Source of the DNA: Phycisphaera sp.
Lineage (GTDB): Bacteria > Planctomycetota > Phycisphaerae > Phycisphaerales > Phycisphaeraceae
DNA: 58,994 nt
Direction of reading: 5' to 3'
Assembly (NCBI GenBank): GCA_016125215.1
Contig: WGMF01000045.1
Span: 1-58,994 of the forward strand
Shown: piece by piece, positions 7,512 to 15,289 of the stretch
How the letters are laid out: each line of letters opens with the position of its first letter
Position numbering within the stretch: the first letter of the stretch is position 1
Notes under the pieces: generated by a model
What the model was told of the DNA's origin: nothing
The model's database searches: none
The model's input: the letters and a program-made list of their open reading frames with translations, nothing else
Position numbers and translations under genes: made by a program

Positions 7512-8501
7512 TCAGCCGGCAACCGGGGGGCCGCCCGCGTCAGGCCCAGCGGTTTTTTGCAGGAGGATTTCAACCGTGGCGCCCCGGCCCGTGGCGGACT
7601 CGACCACGTCGCTGAGCACGAAAAGAGGCGCGGTCAGCTTCCAGAAGAGCGCGTGCCACTTCACGTGTTTCATCTGTTCGGGGGCGTAGGTCGTGTTGCC
7701 CTTGAGGTGTTCGTACAACACCTCGCGTTGTCCGCACCAGCGGTTGAGCAGGCTCTGCTGGAACCCGAAGGGGTTGTATTCAATGGAAAAGAATCGCTTT
7801 CGCAGGACGTGGTAGCCGCGGTCAGCCATGTGCTTTTGAAAATCCGCCGGCCTGAAGAAGAAGAGGTGGCGGGGCGGGTCGAGGTGGAGCCAGTCGCCCT
7901 TGAACCAGCGTGCCTGCCAACTGTCGATGTTGGGGAACGACATGACCAGAAGCCCGCCGGGCTTGAGGACCTTGCCCACGACATCCAGCACACGCGCCGG
8001 GTCGGGCAGGTGCTCGAAGACATGGAACATCGTCACCGCATCGAAGTGGGCTTCGGGGTAGAGCCCGACATCGAGTGTGCCGATCTTGAGGTGCAGGCCC
8101 TCGACCTTAGCAGCCCGTTGAGCCGATCCGCCCTCGAGCTCGATTCCGTGTGCCTCGAAATCACCGAGTGCCATCAGAGATTTGAGGAACTCACCGTTGC
8201 CGCAGCCCAGGTCCAACACCCGCCCGTGGCCGCCCAATGCTTTGGACAGCCGCGCGGCACGCTGCCGACGGAAGTAACCCAGCACCTTTTCAATGGTGGA
8301 CTCGAACTTGTCTTCGCCGGCCCCGTAATAAGAAGCGTCGTAAGCCCTGGCGAGTTGTTGAGTGGTCGGCGGTGGACAGAGGTATCGCGCTTCGCAACCC
8401 CGGCAACGCCGGAGTTCATAGTGGTCGCCGAACATGTCCACGACGGGGAACAGCCCCACACTCTCGCACCGGCCACAATATAGACACGGGGTATCGGTCA
8501 T
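7512..8501 (-). CDS. SAM-dependent methyltransferase with N-terminal zinc ribbon
   Basis: The 329-residue product starts with a CxxC...CxxC ribbon (CLYCGRC, then RRCRGCEARY). A class I Rossmann methyltransferase follows, with motif I VLDLGCGNGEF near residue 100 and FHVFEHL further on. This zinc-ribbon plus Methyltransf_11-type layout is common in bacterial glycan clusters. It lies 31 bases upstream of the GT2 gene on the same strand, which fits a shared transcript. A TTG 21 bases upstream is possible, but I prefer the ATG at 8501, which places the ribbon at the very start. The substrate is unknown. Confidence 0.85.
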   Translation of the reverse strand: MTDTPCLYCGRCESVGLFPVVDMFGDHYELRRCRGCEARYLCPPPTTQQLARAYDASYYGAGEDKFESTIEKVLGYFRRQRAARLSKALGGHGRVLDLGCGNGEFLKSLMALGDFEAHGIELEGGSAQRAAKVEGLHLKIGTLDVGLYPEAHFDAVTMFHVFEHLPDPARVLDVVGKVLKPGGLLVMSFPNIDSWQARWFKGDWLHLDPPRHLFFFRPADFQKHMADRGYHVLRKRFFSIEYNPFGFQQSLLNRWCGQREVLYEHLKGNTTYAPEQMKHVKWHALFWKLTAPLFVLSDVVESATGRGATVEILLQKTAGPDAGGPPVAG

Positions 8502-8619
8502 AGGAGAGGATTGGGCCTTCAATGCGGCCGATCACGCCGACTCGAATCTTATGTTGACCGACCATGGACCGCTAGTCGCCGGCCACCCGGATCGCTGTGC
8601 AAAATCCTACAATACCCGC

Positions 8620-9153
8620 ATGGTCACGCTCTTTATTGGTCTGGTGGTTGCCAACCTGCTGGTGCTCTGCACCAATTTTGTGCTCGGGCTGGGCGCGGTC
8701 GGGGCGGACAACCTGCCCACAGCGGTCTATCGTTACCACATCGCGCTGGGCATCGGCGCGGGGCTGATGGTCACACTCACGCACGTGGTGGTCTACACCT
8801 ACTTCATGGGCACGAGCAAATGGCTGCAGGCGGCGACGGACAAGGCGGGGATCTCGCCCGGGAAGTTTGCCCAGCCGGGGGCGCGGGCCAAGCGAAAAGC
8901 CTTCCCCCTCATCATGACGCCGATCCTCGTGACGATGGTGGCCATGTTCGCCGGGGCGGGGGCGGACCCGACGGCCGGCGCGGTGTGGTCCGGGCAGGTC
9001 CACCTGTTTATCGCGGCCGTGGCGATCGTCGTGAACATCGGGGCACACCTGCTCGAGTTCAGGGCCATCAAGGCCCAGGGCGCTCGCATGGATGAGGCTT
9101 TGGCGACGCTCAATGCCATGCCGAACGTCCGGGTGCAGGTGGCCAAGGGGTAA
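8620..9153 (+). CDS. Small four-helix membrane protein, function unknown
   Basis: A 177-residue product beginning MVTLFIGLVVANLLVL with about four hydrophobic segments. A conserved-looking HIALGIGAGLMVTLTHVVVYTYFMGTSK follows the first. Histidines lie within or near helices (HIAL, THVVVY, QVHLFIA, GAHLLEF), which might bind a metal or heme, but I cannot name a family. The gene is divergent from the methyltransferase and ends 4 bases before a LolA-like gene, so those two are probably co-transcribed. The ATG at 8620 is chosen because earlier in-frame codons would put a non-coding-like, divergent-promoter sequence into the protein. Confidence 0.7.
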   Translation: MVTLFIGLVVANLLVLCTNFVLGLGAVGADNLPTAVYRYHIALGIGAGLMVTLTHVVVYTYFMGTSKWLQAATDKAGISPGKFAQPGARAKRKAFPLIMTPILVTMVAMFAGAGADPTAGAVWSGQVHLFIAAVAIVVNIGAHLLEFRAIKAQGARMDEALATLNAMPNVRVQVAKG

Positions 9154-9157
9154 TGTG

Positions 9158-10069
9158 ATGAAATTGCGTATGACCACAATCGTGCGGGTCTGGGCGTGCA
9201 GCGCGTGCTTAGGCCTGTCTGCCATCGCATGTGCCACGGTGGACGAGGGCACAGCCGACGGCCCGGACACCGCCACCCCGGCCGACGCCCCCGCGCAGGT
9301 CGAGGCCCGCGACGTTGATGCTGTGACTCCCGCACCCAATGAAGCCGAGGTCAACGACACCCTCGACCGCATCGCCGAGCGCCAGAAAGACATCCGGACC
9401 CTTTCAGCCGAGGTCACGTTCGATCAGGTCAGCCCGCTCACCGGCGACACCCAGCGCCGCTTCGGGACGATCCACTACGCCGCCGGCCCGCCCGCAAAGT
9501 TCGCCGTCCACTTCGACCGCGTGATTGCCGACCGTGGCCTCGAAAACCAGGACCGATGGTGGGTCTTCGACGGTACGTGGCTCGTCGAACGCAACGACGA
9601 CAAAAAACAATTCCTCAAACGCCAGATCACCCCCCCGCCCCCGGAAGTTCAAGACAAAGACCCGGAAGTTCAGGGCCAAGACCCGGGAAACAACGCACGG
9701 CCCGACCCCCTCGCCACGGGCCAGGGTCCGTTCCCCATCCCCCTTCGCGCCGACCGCAAGACCATCCTCGAACGCTTCACGGTTTCCATTCAGAATGAAG
9801 AGGGCGAGCATCCCCCGTTACACCTCGTCTACACCCCGCACGACCCGCGCAAGATGGACTACGACCAGCTCCACATCGAATACGACCCCCACACCCTGTT
9901 ACCCATGAAGGTCCGCACGGTCAAAGAAGCCAGCGGCGACGAACGGGTCTTCAAACTCCGTGAGGTGAAAACCAACGAGCCGGTCGATGAATCCGTCTTC
10001 GACACCACCCCGCCCAGCCAGAAAGGCGAGCGCGGCTGGATGGAAGAGATCACGCCGTGGGAGAAATGA
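9158..10069 (+). CDS. LolA/LolB-like lipoprotein
   Basis: A 303-residue protein with a lipoprotein signal (LSAIAC lipobox near residue 23). An acidic, Pro-rich linker follows, then a beta-rich domain with IAERQKDIRTLSAEVTF and YAAGPPAKFAVHF, typical of LolA-like outer-membrane lipoprotein carriers. LolA itself is periplasmic, so a lipidated member is nearer to LolB or to planctomycete LolA-like paralogues. A Pro-rich insertion holds a 21-bp tandem duplication (9641-9661, 9662-9682) encoding PEVQDKD and PEVQGQD. It directly follows the small membrane-protein gene. Confidence 0.75.
   Translation: MKLRMTTIVRVWACSACLGLSAIACATVDEGTADGPDTATPADAPAQVEARDVDAVTPAPNEAEVNDTLDRIAERQKDIRTLSAEVTFDQVSPLTGDTQRRFGTIHYAAGPPAKFAVHFDRVIADRGLENQDRWWVFDGTWLVERNDDKKQFLKRQITPPPPEVQDKDPEVQGQDPGNNARPDPLATGQGPFPIPLRADRKTILERFTVSIQNEEGEHPPLHLVYTPHDPRKMDYDQLHIEYDPHTLLPMKVRTVKEASGDERVFKLREVKTNEPVDESVFDTTPPSQKGERGWMEEITPWEK
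9641..9682. repeat. 21-bp tandem duplication inside the LolA-like gene
   Basis: Two 21-bp units each begin CCGGAAGTTCA and encode PEVQ(D/G)(K/Q)D. A third CCGG follows. The first unit completes an exact copy of the CCCCCGGAAG motif (9638-9647). Confidence 0.8.
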
Positions 10070-10082
10070 TTTTTCAGGAATT

Positions 10083-10172
10083 GACGGGATAACAGGATTC
10101 ATTGGATCAACAGGATTATGATCCGTGCCCCTGGTCTGATCCCGTGAATCCAGCCGATCCCGTTATCCCGTC
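10083..10172. repeat. Inverted repeat overlapping the 3' end of pssA
   Basis: GACGGGATAAC (10083-10093) pairs with GTTATCCCGTC (10162-10172). Between them are further short inverted words (ACAGGATT, ATCC). The right arm lies inside the pssA frame, so the last residues of PssA are translated from repeat sequence. Confidence 0.7.
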
Positions 10173-11114
10173 TTCCTCTTTCTTTTCTCCCCGCCTCTGT
10201 GCCTCTGTGTTGAATCTGCCTTTGTTGATCGATCTCCACACCCACGCCGCCGGGGCGCTCAAGGCGTAAAACACGAACGCCGTTGCCACCGCGATGTGGG
10301 GGGAGATGAGCAGGAGCATCAGGACGATCATGGCCTTGACGAAGTTGCCGAAGCGTGCCCGGCCGCGGATGTAGCGGTTGAGGACGTGAGCGTAGCGCAG
10401 CCGACTGACCATGCCGAAGGCGACTAACAAGGTGATAGGGACGATGCCGATCGCGGCGGTTCGGCTGAGCCAGCCCATCGTGTCGCCGACCTGGTGGGCC
10501 AGGAGGTGCTGGTGGAGAAGGATGAGGCTGACCACGGTGCCGGCGGCGCCGGGCGAGGGCATGCCCTTGAAGCTCATGTGGTCCTTGTTCTCGGCAAGGT
10601 TCACTTCGATGTTGAAGCGTGCCAGCCGCAGCGCGGCGCAGGCGACGTAGATGCCCGCGACGACCAAGGCGGTGCGGTTGAGGTAGGTGTCGTGTTTTTC
10701 GGAAAGAAACGGCGCGCCGATGTTGACCAGTTGCACCGTCAGGAACGCGGGCGCCAGGCCGAACGTGACCATGTCGGCCATGGAGTCGAGTTGGCCGCCC
10801 AGGTCGGAGGTCTGGTGGGTCATGCGGGCAAGCCGACCGTCGAGCGCGTCGAAGGCCATGCCGACGAACACGCACACCGACGCGATGGTCAGCGGCGTCC
10901 AGTTCCAGAGCATCACGGTGTCCTGCGGGCGCGAGGCAAAAAAGACGGCCGCAAAACCGCACAGGACATTGCCCAGGGTGCAGGCGGAGGGCAGGATGGC
11001 CACGGAACGTCTGCGTCTGAGCCGGCGACGGAGTTGCCGTCGTCGCAGAGCATCACCGATGGCGGGGCCGTCGGCCTCGTGGCGATCACCGGGGACCAGT
11101 CGAATCTTTGACAT
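10116..11114 (-). CDS. pssA: CDP-diacylglycerol--serine O-phosphatidyltransferase
   Basis: PssA makes phosphatidylserine from CDP-diacylglycerol and serine at the membrane, the precursor of phosphatidylethanolamine. The CDP-alcohol phosphotransferase signature is present: FDALDGRLARM followed by GGQLDSMAD, giving the D..D/G..D..D set of metal and substrate residues. About seven or eight hydrophobic segments match type II PssA. The protein has a basic N-terminus rich in RRRQLRRRL. The final 40 or so residues are low complexity (FNTEAQRRGEKKEE and on) and come from an intergenic-type repeat, so the true domain ends near residue 290. No phosphatidylserine decarboxylase gene lies beside it. Confidence 0.93.
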   Translation of the reverse strand: MSKIRLVPGDRHEADGPAIGDALRRRQLRRRLRRRRSVAILPSACTLGNVLCGFAAVFFASRPQDTVMLWNWTPLTIASVCVFVGMAFDALDGRLARMTHQTSDLGGQLDSMADMVTFGLAPAFLTVQLVNIGAPFLSEKHDTYLNRTALVVAGIYVACAALRLARFNIEVNLAENKDHMSFKGMPSPGAAGTVVSLILLHQHLLAHQVGDTMGWLSRTAAIGIVPITLLVAFGMVSRLRYAHVLNRYIRGRARFGNFVKAMIVLMLLLISPHIAVATAFVFYALSAPAAWVWRSINKGRFNTEAQRRGEKKEEDGITGSAGFTGSDQGHGS

Positions 11115-11174
11115 CCCTACATCATATCGGCGTTGCCGCGCGGGACATCACGGCGTAGGCTTGTTGTTCATCCC

Positions 11175-11648
11175 ATGACCACGACACCCCACAACGCCGA
11201 CCTGCTCCAGCCGCCGACCGCGGTGCCTGTGAGCAGCCTGACAAACCGGATCGTATCGGGAGCGGTTTTTATCGTGACATTCGGGGTCCTGTTCGTGGGG
11301 GCCTGGCTCCGGCCGGACGCGCGGGGTATGGGCACACACGAAGAGCTTGGCCTGCCGCCGTGCGGCTTTGTCGTGGCCACGGGCCTGCCCTGTGCGACGT
11401 GCGGGTACACGACATCGTTTTCCCTCGCGGCGCACGGCAGTCTTGTGCAATCGTTCATCAACCAGCCGGCGGCCTGCGTGCTGGCGTTGTTTACCGCGTG
11501 CATGGCGGTCGTCAGCGGGGTCGCGTTCGTGTACGGTGGCTCGCTCGGACCGCTGGGCAGGGCGCTGTGGCGGCCGCGCGTCGTGCTGGGCTACGGGGCC
11601 TTCGTGCTCATCGCGTGGGTCTATAAAATCCTGATCGTGATAAGGTGA
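11175..11648 (+). CDS. DUF2752 family membrane protein
   Basis: The 157-residue product has the DUF2752 core LPPCGFVVATGLPCATCGYTTS, with paired cysteines in a C..(14)..CATCG arrangement, between hydrophobic helices. Family members are small bacterial inner-membrane proteins of unknown function. Divergent from pssA with only 60 bases between the starts, so the two share a promoter region. It ends 3 bases before a lipoprotein gene. The ATG at 11175 is preferred; the earlier in-frame start would lie in the shared promoter. Confidence 0.8.
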   Translation: MTTTPHNADLLQPPTAVPVSSLTNRIVSGAVFIVTFGVLFVGAWLRPDARGMGTHEELGLPPCGFVVATGLPCATCGYTTSFSLAAHGSLVQSFINQPAACVLALFTACMAVVSGVAFVYGGSLGPLGRALWRPRVVLGYGAFVLIAWVYKILIVIR

Positions 11649-11651
11649 CAC

Positions 11652-12335
11652 ATGATTAGATTGAACTTGTTACACCTAGACAGACAATCGACCGTGATGC
11701 GACCGGCCGTGTGCGCTGTGCTGGGCCTGGTGTCGCTGGGCCTGACGGGTTGCAACATCCTCGGGTGGGTGGCGCACGGCGTGGCGGGGGACAACAAGAC
11801 CACCGTGCGGGTCAACGCCGAATACACCGGCCTGGCCAACCAGAGCGTCGCGGTGCTCGTCTCGGCTGATGAATACACGCTCTACCGTTACCCCGATGCG
11901 CCGCTTGCGGTGGGCAAGGCCATCGCGGGCCGGATCGCCACGGGTGTCGAGGGTGTGACGGTGCTCGATCCTAATCAGGTGTTTGAGTTCCAGCGTCGCA
12001 ACAGCTACTGGGACGCCAGCCCCTACTCGCAACTGCTCGAGAAGCTCAAGGTCTCGCGGATCGTCCACGTCGACCTCGTGCAATACACCACGCACGAGCC
12101 GGGCAACAAACACGTCTGGCAGGGCGTGATCGTCGGGCAGGTCTACGTGGCTTCGAGCCAAGCCGAGGAACCCAACAACGCGGTCTACGCCTCGACGGTC
12201 AAATCGGCCTATCCCCCCGACCGACCGCTGGGTGTGGTCGACGCCGACGAACGCGAGATCGAACTGGGCACGCTCAACGCCTTCGGCCAGGCCGTGGCCG
12301 ACCTCTTCCAGCAGCACGAGGAGACAAAGGATTGA
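11652..12335 (+). CDS. Putative lipoprotein, paralogue of the next gene
   Basis: A 227-residue product with the lipobox LGLTGC and mature start CNILGWVAHGVAG. Codon 1 at 11652 has AAGGTGA in front; a second ATG at 11697 would give a shorter, more standard lipoprotein signal. The mature part is a predicted alpha/beta domain with SVAVLVSADEY and a segment KVSRIVHVDLVQYTT, suggesting a periplasmic domain that holds short parallel strands, as in LptE- or TolB-N-like folds. I do not recognise the family. The stop overlaps the TTG start of its paralogue. Confidence 0.7.
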   Translation: MIRLNLLHLDRQSTVMRPAVCAVLGLVSLGLTGCNILGWVAHGVAGDNKTTVRVNAEYTGLANQSVAVLVSADEYTLYRYPDAPLAVGKAIAGRIATGVEGVTVLDPNQVFEFQRRNSYWDASPYSQLLEKLKVSRIVHVDLVQYTTHEPGNKHVWQGVIVGQVYVASSQAEEPNNAVYASTVKSAYPPDRPLGVVDADEREIELGTLNAFGQAVADLFQQHEETKD

Positions 12336-13003
12336 AACGCCCGGCTGTCTATTTTGCCTTGTTCTGCACGCTGGCGCTCGGCGCGGGCTGCGAGTTGATG
12401 GGCTATGTCGCTAACGGCATCGCGCCGTCCAAGATCAAGGCCCTCTACAAGCTCGAAGACCGTCCGACACTCGTGCTTGTCGACGACCCGCTGGGCAAGC
12501 TGGGCAACCCGGCCCTGACCGGCGTCATCGCGGCGCGGGTCGGATTCGACCTCACACAAGCCAAAACATTGACCACGGTCATCGACCCTCAAGACCTCGC
12601 GTCCTATCAGCTTCGGCGGGGAAGGGCGTACGCCTCGACGCCGGTCGACGTGGTCGGCAAGGACCTGGGCGCTCAGCAGGTCATCCACATCTGGATCGAG
12701 AACGCCGGCATCGACAGGCCAAGCCCGACCCTGCTCCAGCCCTACGCCGTGGCGCGCGTGAAAGTCATCGACACCCTCACGGGCAAACGGCTCTTCCCCG
12801 TCCCGCAATCCGCCGAGCAGAAAGACGACAAGGTCGGCTCGCCCGTGGTCGTGCGCTTCGACCGACCGATCGCCTCGGAAGACAACGCCGTCGGCGAGGT
12901 CAGCATGGTCGCAAGGGAGATCGCGGATCGTTTAGGTGTGGGCGCGGCCCACCTCTTCTACGACCACCTCCCCCCCGAGCCCGGCTCCTCCCTCAAACCC
13001 TGA
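12332..13003 (+). CDS. Putative lipoprotein, paralogue of the previous gene
   Basis: A 223-residue product with a lipobox (LALGAGC) and mature start CELMGYVANGIAPSK. This parallels CNILGWVAHGVAGDN upstream, and TLVLVDDPLGK and GAQQVIHIWIENAG align with the corresponding strands there. A TTG start overlaps the upstream TGA (TTGA), with GGAGACAAAGG in front. The two proteins probably arose by tandem duplication and work together at the outer or inner membrane; the partner is unknown. A poly-C/CCGGAAG motif follows the stop directly. Confidence 0.7.
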   Translation: MKRPAVYFALFCTLALGAGCELMGYVANGIAPSKIKALYKLEDRPTLVLVDDPLGKLGNPALTGVIAARVGFDLTQAKTLTTVIDPQDLASYQLRRGRAYASTPVDVVGKDLGAQQVIHIWIENAGIDRPSPTLLQPYAVARVKVIDTLTGKRLFPVPQSAEQKDDKVGSPVVVRFDRPIASEDNAVGEVSMVAREIADRLGVGAAHLFYDHLPPEPGSSLKP

Positions 13004-13097
13004 CCCCCCCCCCGGAAGTTTGAGCCACGGATACCGGGGTGAAATCGTGATCCCGGTTTGATAGCCCCGTCACCCCGTACCCGTAAACCGCACGTCT

Positions 13098-14273
13098 ATG
13101 CAAGTGTTGCACCTGATCGACGCCGACGGGCCACACGCCTGCCCGACCACGTTGGCGCTGCTGTCCGACGCGATGGGTCGGCTGGGTGATATCGGGCAGC
13201 GCGTGTTCCTGCTCGGTGGGGAACAACTCGGGCAAGACGCCGTCGGGGTCGGGCTGTCCGAGGTGTCACGCGGGAGCGTCCCGCTGGGCAAGCCCCTGCT
13301 CGGTTGGCCGGTGCTCAGGCGTTTTCTGCGGGAATTCGGCCCGTTCGACCTCGTCCACTGCTGGTCGGTCGCTTCACTTACGCTTGCCTCGCTGGTGATG
13401 CGCAGGACGCCGCGGCTGCTCACACTCACGCACTGTCCCACCGATCGGCAGGCCCACTGGGTGCGCACGCTTACCAGAAACACCGAGGGATCGACAACCA
13501 TCCTGACCGTCAGCGCGATGATCCGCCGATCGCTCCTGACTCGGGGCGTGGGTGAACACACGGTCCACACGCTCCGGCCGGCGATCGACCTGTCGCGCGT
13601 CGTGCAGGCCCAACGTGCCGCGATCCGAAATGCATGGAAAGCCAGCGACTCGCACCGTGTCATCGGCGTGCTCAGTGACGACCCCCGCATGACCGATGCG
13701 CGCACGGTCACGCTGGCGGCCTCGATCCTGCAAACGGTACAGGATCAGCACAACGCGGATCGGTCCGACGCATCGAACTGGCGGATCGCGATGCACCCCG
13801 ACCTGCTGCATCGGCTGGGGTCGGCTGAATCGATGCGCGCTCTGGGTCGGCACGGGATGGTCATCACGGACGGGCGTTTGGCTGCACCGTGGAGTGTGCT
13901 GCCGGGGTGCGATTTTGCGGTGGTCACGGAGGGCTCGACGATGAGCACGCTCTGGGCGATGGCGGCAAACGTGCCGATCGTGGGGCTGGCAACGTACGAG
14001 AACTGCGAGGTGCTCGAAGACCGCCACTCGGCGCTGTTGGCCAAGCCCGACGGGCCGCGCGTGTTGGCACACCGACTTGAGCAACTCGACGCCGACAAGC
14101 AACTGGCGTGGAAGCTGCGCGACACAGCCCGACACGAGGCGTACAGCTTTTTCAGCCGAAAACGCTATTGCGACGACCTGGCCACGGTGTATCGGCAGAT
14201 CGTGGAGGACCGGGCTGTCGCGGTGCCGGCGATGGCGTCGACGGGGGGGTTGCGATTCGAGGGAAGGGGATAA
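13098..14273 (+). CDS. GT4-like glycosyltransferase with an altered E-x7-E motif
   Basis: The 391-residue protein has two Rossmann-like halves of a GT-B enzyme. The N-terminal MQVLHLIDADG with a later GPFDLVHCWSV is the acceptor half. The C-terminal CDFAVVTEGSTMSTLWAMA with VPIVGL is the nucleotide-sugar half. In GT4 enzymes the equivalent segment reads EG.....LEAMA; here the second glutamate is Trp, so donor binding may differ or activity may be lost. The N-terminal half shows other GT4-like features, such as LTVSAMIRRSLL. It follows the lipoprotein pair after a 94-base gap. Confidence 0.78.
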   Translation: MQVLHLIDADGPHACPTTLALLSDAMGRLGDIGQRVFLLGGEQLGQDAVGVGLSEVSRGSVPLGKPLLGWPVLRRFLREFGPFDLVHCWSVASLTLASLVMRRTPRLLTLTHCPTDRQAHWVRTLTRNTEGSTTILTVSAMIRRSLLTRGVGEHTVHTLRPAIDLSRVVQAQRAAIRNAWKASDSHRVIGVLSDDPRMTDARTVTLAASILQTVQDQHNADRSDASNWRIAMHPDLLHRLGSAESMRALGRHGMVITDGRLAAPWSVLPGCDFAVVTEGSTMSTLWAMAANVPIVGLATYENCEVLEDRHSALLAKPDGPRVLAHRLEQLDADKQLAWKLRDTARHEAYSFFSRKRYCDDLATVYRQIVEDRAVAVPAMASTGGLRFEGRG

Positions 14274-14315
14274 CGGCTCCGGGTCGAGATCGGGGCCGAC
14301 CAAGGAACCCGATGT

Positions 14316-14336
14316 CCCAGCCCCGGAGGGGCTGGG
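14316..14336. terminator. GC-rich hairpin between convergent genes
   Basis: CCCAGCCCC (14316-14324), loop GGA, GGGGCTGGG (14328-14336), then CTTT. A perfect 9-bp stem between the ends of the GT4-like gene and the converging membrane-protein gene, so a bidirectional terminator is plausible. The T tract is weak. A hairpin of the same design lies at 36965-36985. Confidence 0.5.
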
Positions 14337-14364
14337 CTTTGCAGGTGATGGCAGGGTATGTGGA

Positions 14365-15162
14365 TCAGAAAGGTAATCCCGTGGACTTGAGCAGCGCCAG
14401 GGCTGCGCCCTCGCCGAGGATCACGAGCACACCCGCGACGTAGAGGATGCCCGTGGCGGACTGGTTCGACCGGCGCCTGACACAATCATAGGTCATGTAA
14501 ATAAACACGCCTGGCACGATCAGCCCGACGAGGTAACGCGCCACAATCATCACCGTGTCCCACATCGCCTCGAAGCCCGCGTGGTCAAACTGATTCCACC
14601 ACGGCCAAAGCGCTACGCTCACGCTGAGCACCAGACGCAGGATGACGAGCACGCCGAGCATGACGACTAATCGCTTGAAAGGGTCCTGCGTCATCTCGCC
14701 CCCGGCGGTGAGATAGGCGTGGCCCAGCAGCATGGTCATGAGCATCCCCCCGAGCAGGCCCGATGCCGGCGCACAGCTCGCCACGCCCGCAAGCAAACCC
14801 GTCACGCCCCCGTACCCGGGCATGTAACGCAGCAGGAACACCCCTAGCAAAACCGCCCCGGTCAGGAACCCCACTGTCGCGGCGATCCTCTGCGCCAGCC
14901 GCCACCCGCGCTGCACAAGCATCAGTTGACAGCCCCCCGCAAATGCAAGCCCGACGCTGCAAACCTTCAAAACGACAGCGTGGCCCCGGTCGTCACCAAA
15001 CGCTTCACCCGTGACCGTCCACACCACTCCCGCCACGGTGAGCAGCGAGATTTCAATCAACCCCCCCAGCCGCAGCCAGCGCAGCGTGACCTGACGGGGG
15101 TCGCTCATCGCCTGTGACAGAGCGATGCCCGCGACGAACATGACCATGAAAGCCACCACCAT
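14365..15162 (-). CDS. Polytopic membrane protein, function unknown
   Basis: A 265-residue product with roughly seven or eight hydrophobic segments and little soluble sequence. It begins MVVAFMVMFVAGIALSQAM. Gly/Ala-rich helices, a central LLGGMLMTMLLGHAYLT and ALWPWWNQFDHAGF are the only landmarks; the helix count and an H in TM5 resemble copper-resistance D or cytochrome-oxidase accessory families, but the match is too loose to name. Divergent from the histidine kinase gene, 127 bases apart. Confidence 0.65.
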   Translation of the reverse strand: MVVAFMVMFVAGIALSQAMSDPRQVTLRWLRLGGLIEISLLTVAGVVWTVTGEAFGDDRGHAVVLKVCSVGLAFAGGCQLMLVQRGWRLAQRIAATVGFLTGAVLLGVFLLRYMPGYGGVTGLLAGVASCAPASGLLGGMLMTMLLGHAYLTAGGEMTQDPFKRLVVMLGVLVILRLVLSVSVALWPWWNQFDHAGFEAMWDTVMIVARYLVGLIVPGVFIYMTYDCVRRRSNQSATGILYVAGVLVILGEGAALALLKSTGLPF

Positions 15163-15289
15163 GTGGACAGTCTAGGGATTTCTTCGTCCGTTGACATCGG
15201 CCCCTTTTGGCTGGGGTTATCGGCCCACGGACCCCGCGGTCGGCAAGTGGACAGGCCACCCGTAAAGACCGATACCAACAAGGAGGTCC

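Noticed and set aside
9602-9650. A programmed frameshift at the A6/C6 runs in the LolA-like gene.
   Set aside because: The reading frame continues intact through both runs and no alternative frame extends meaningfully.
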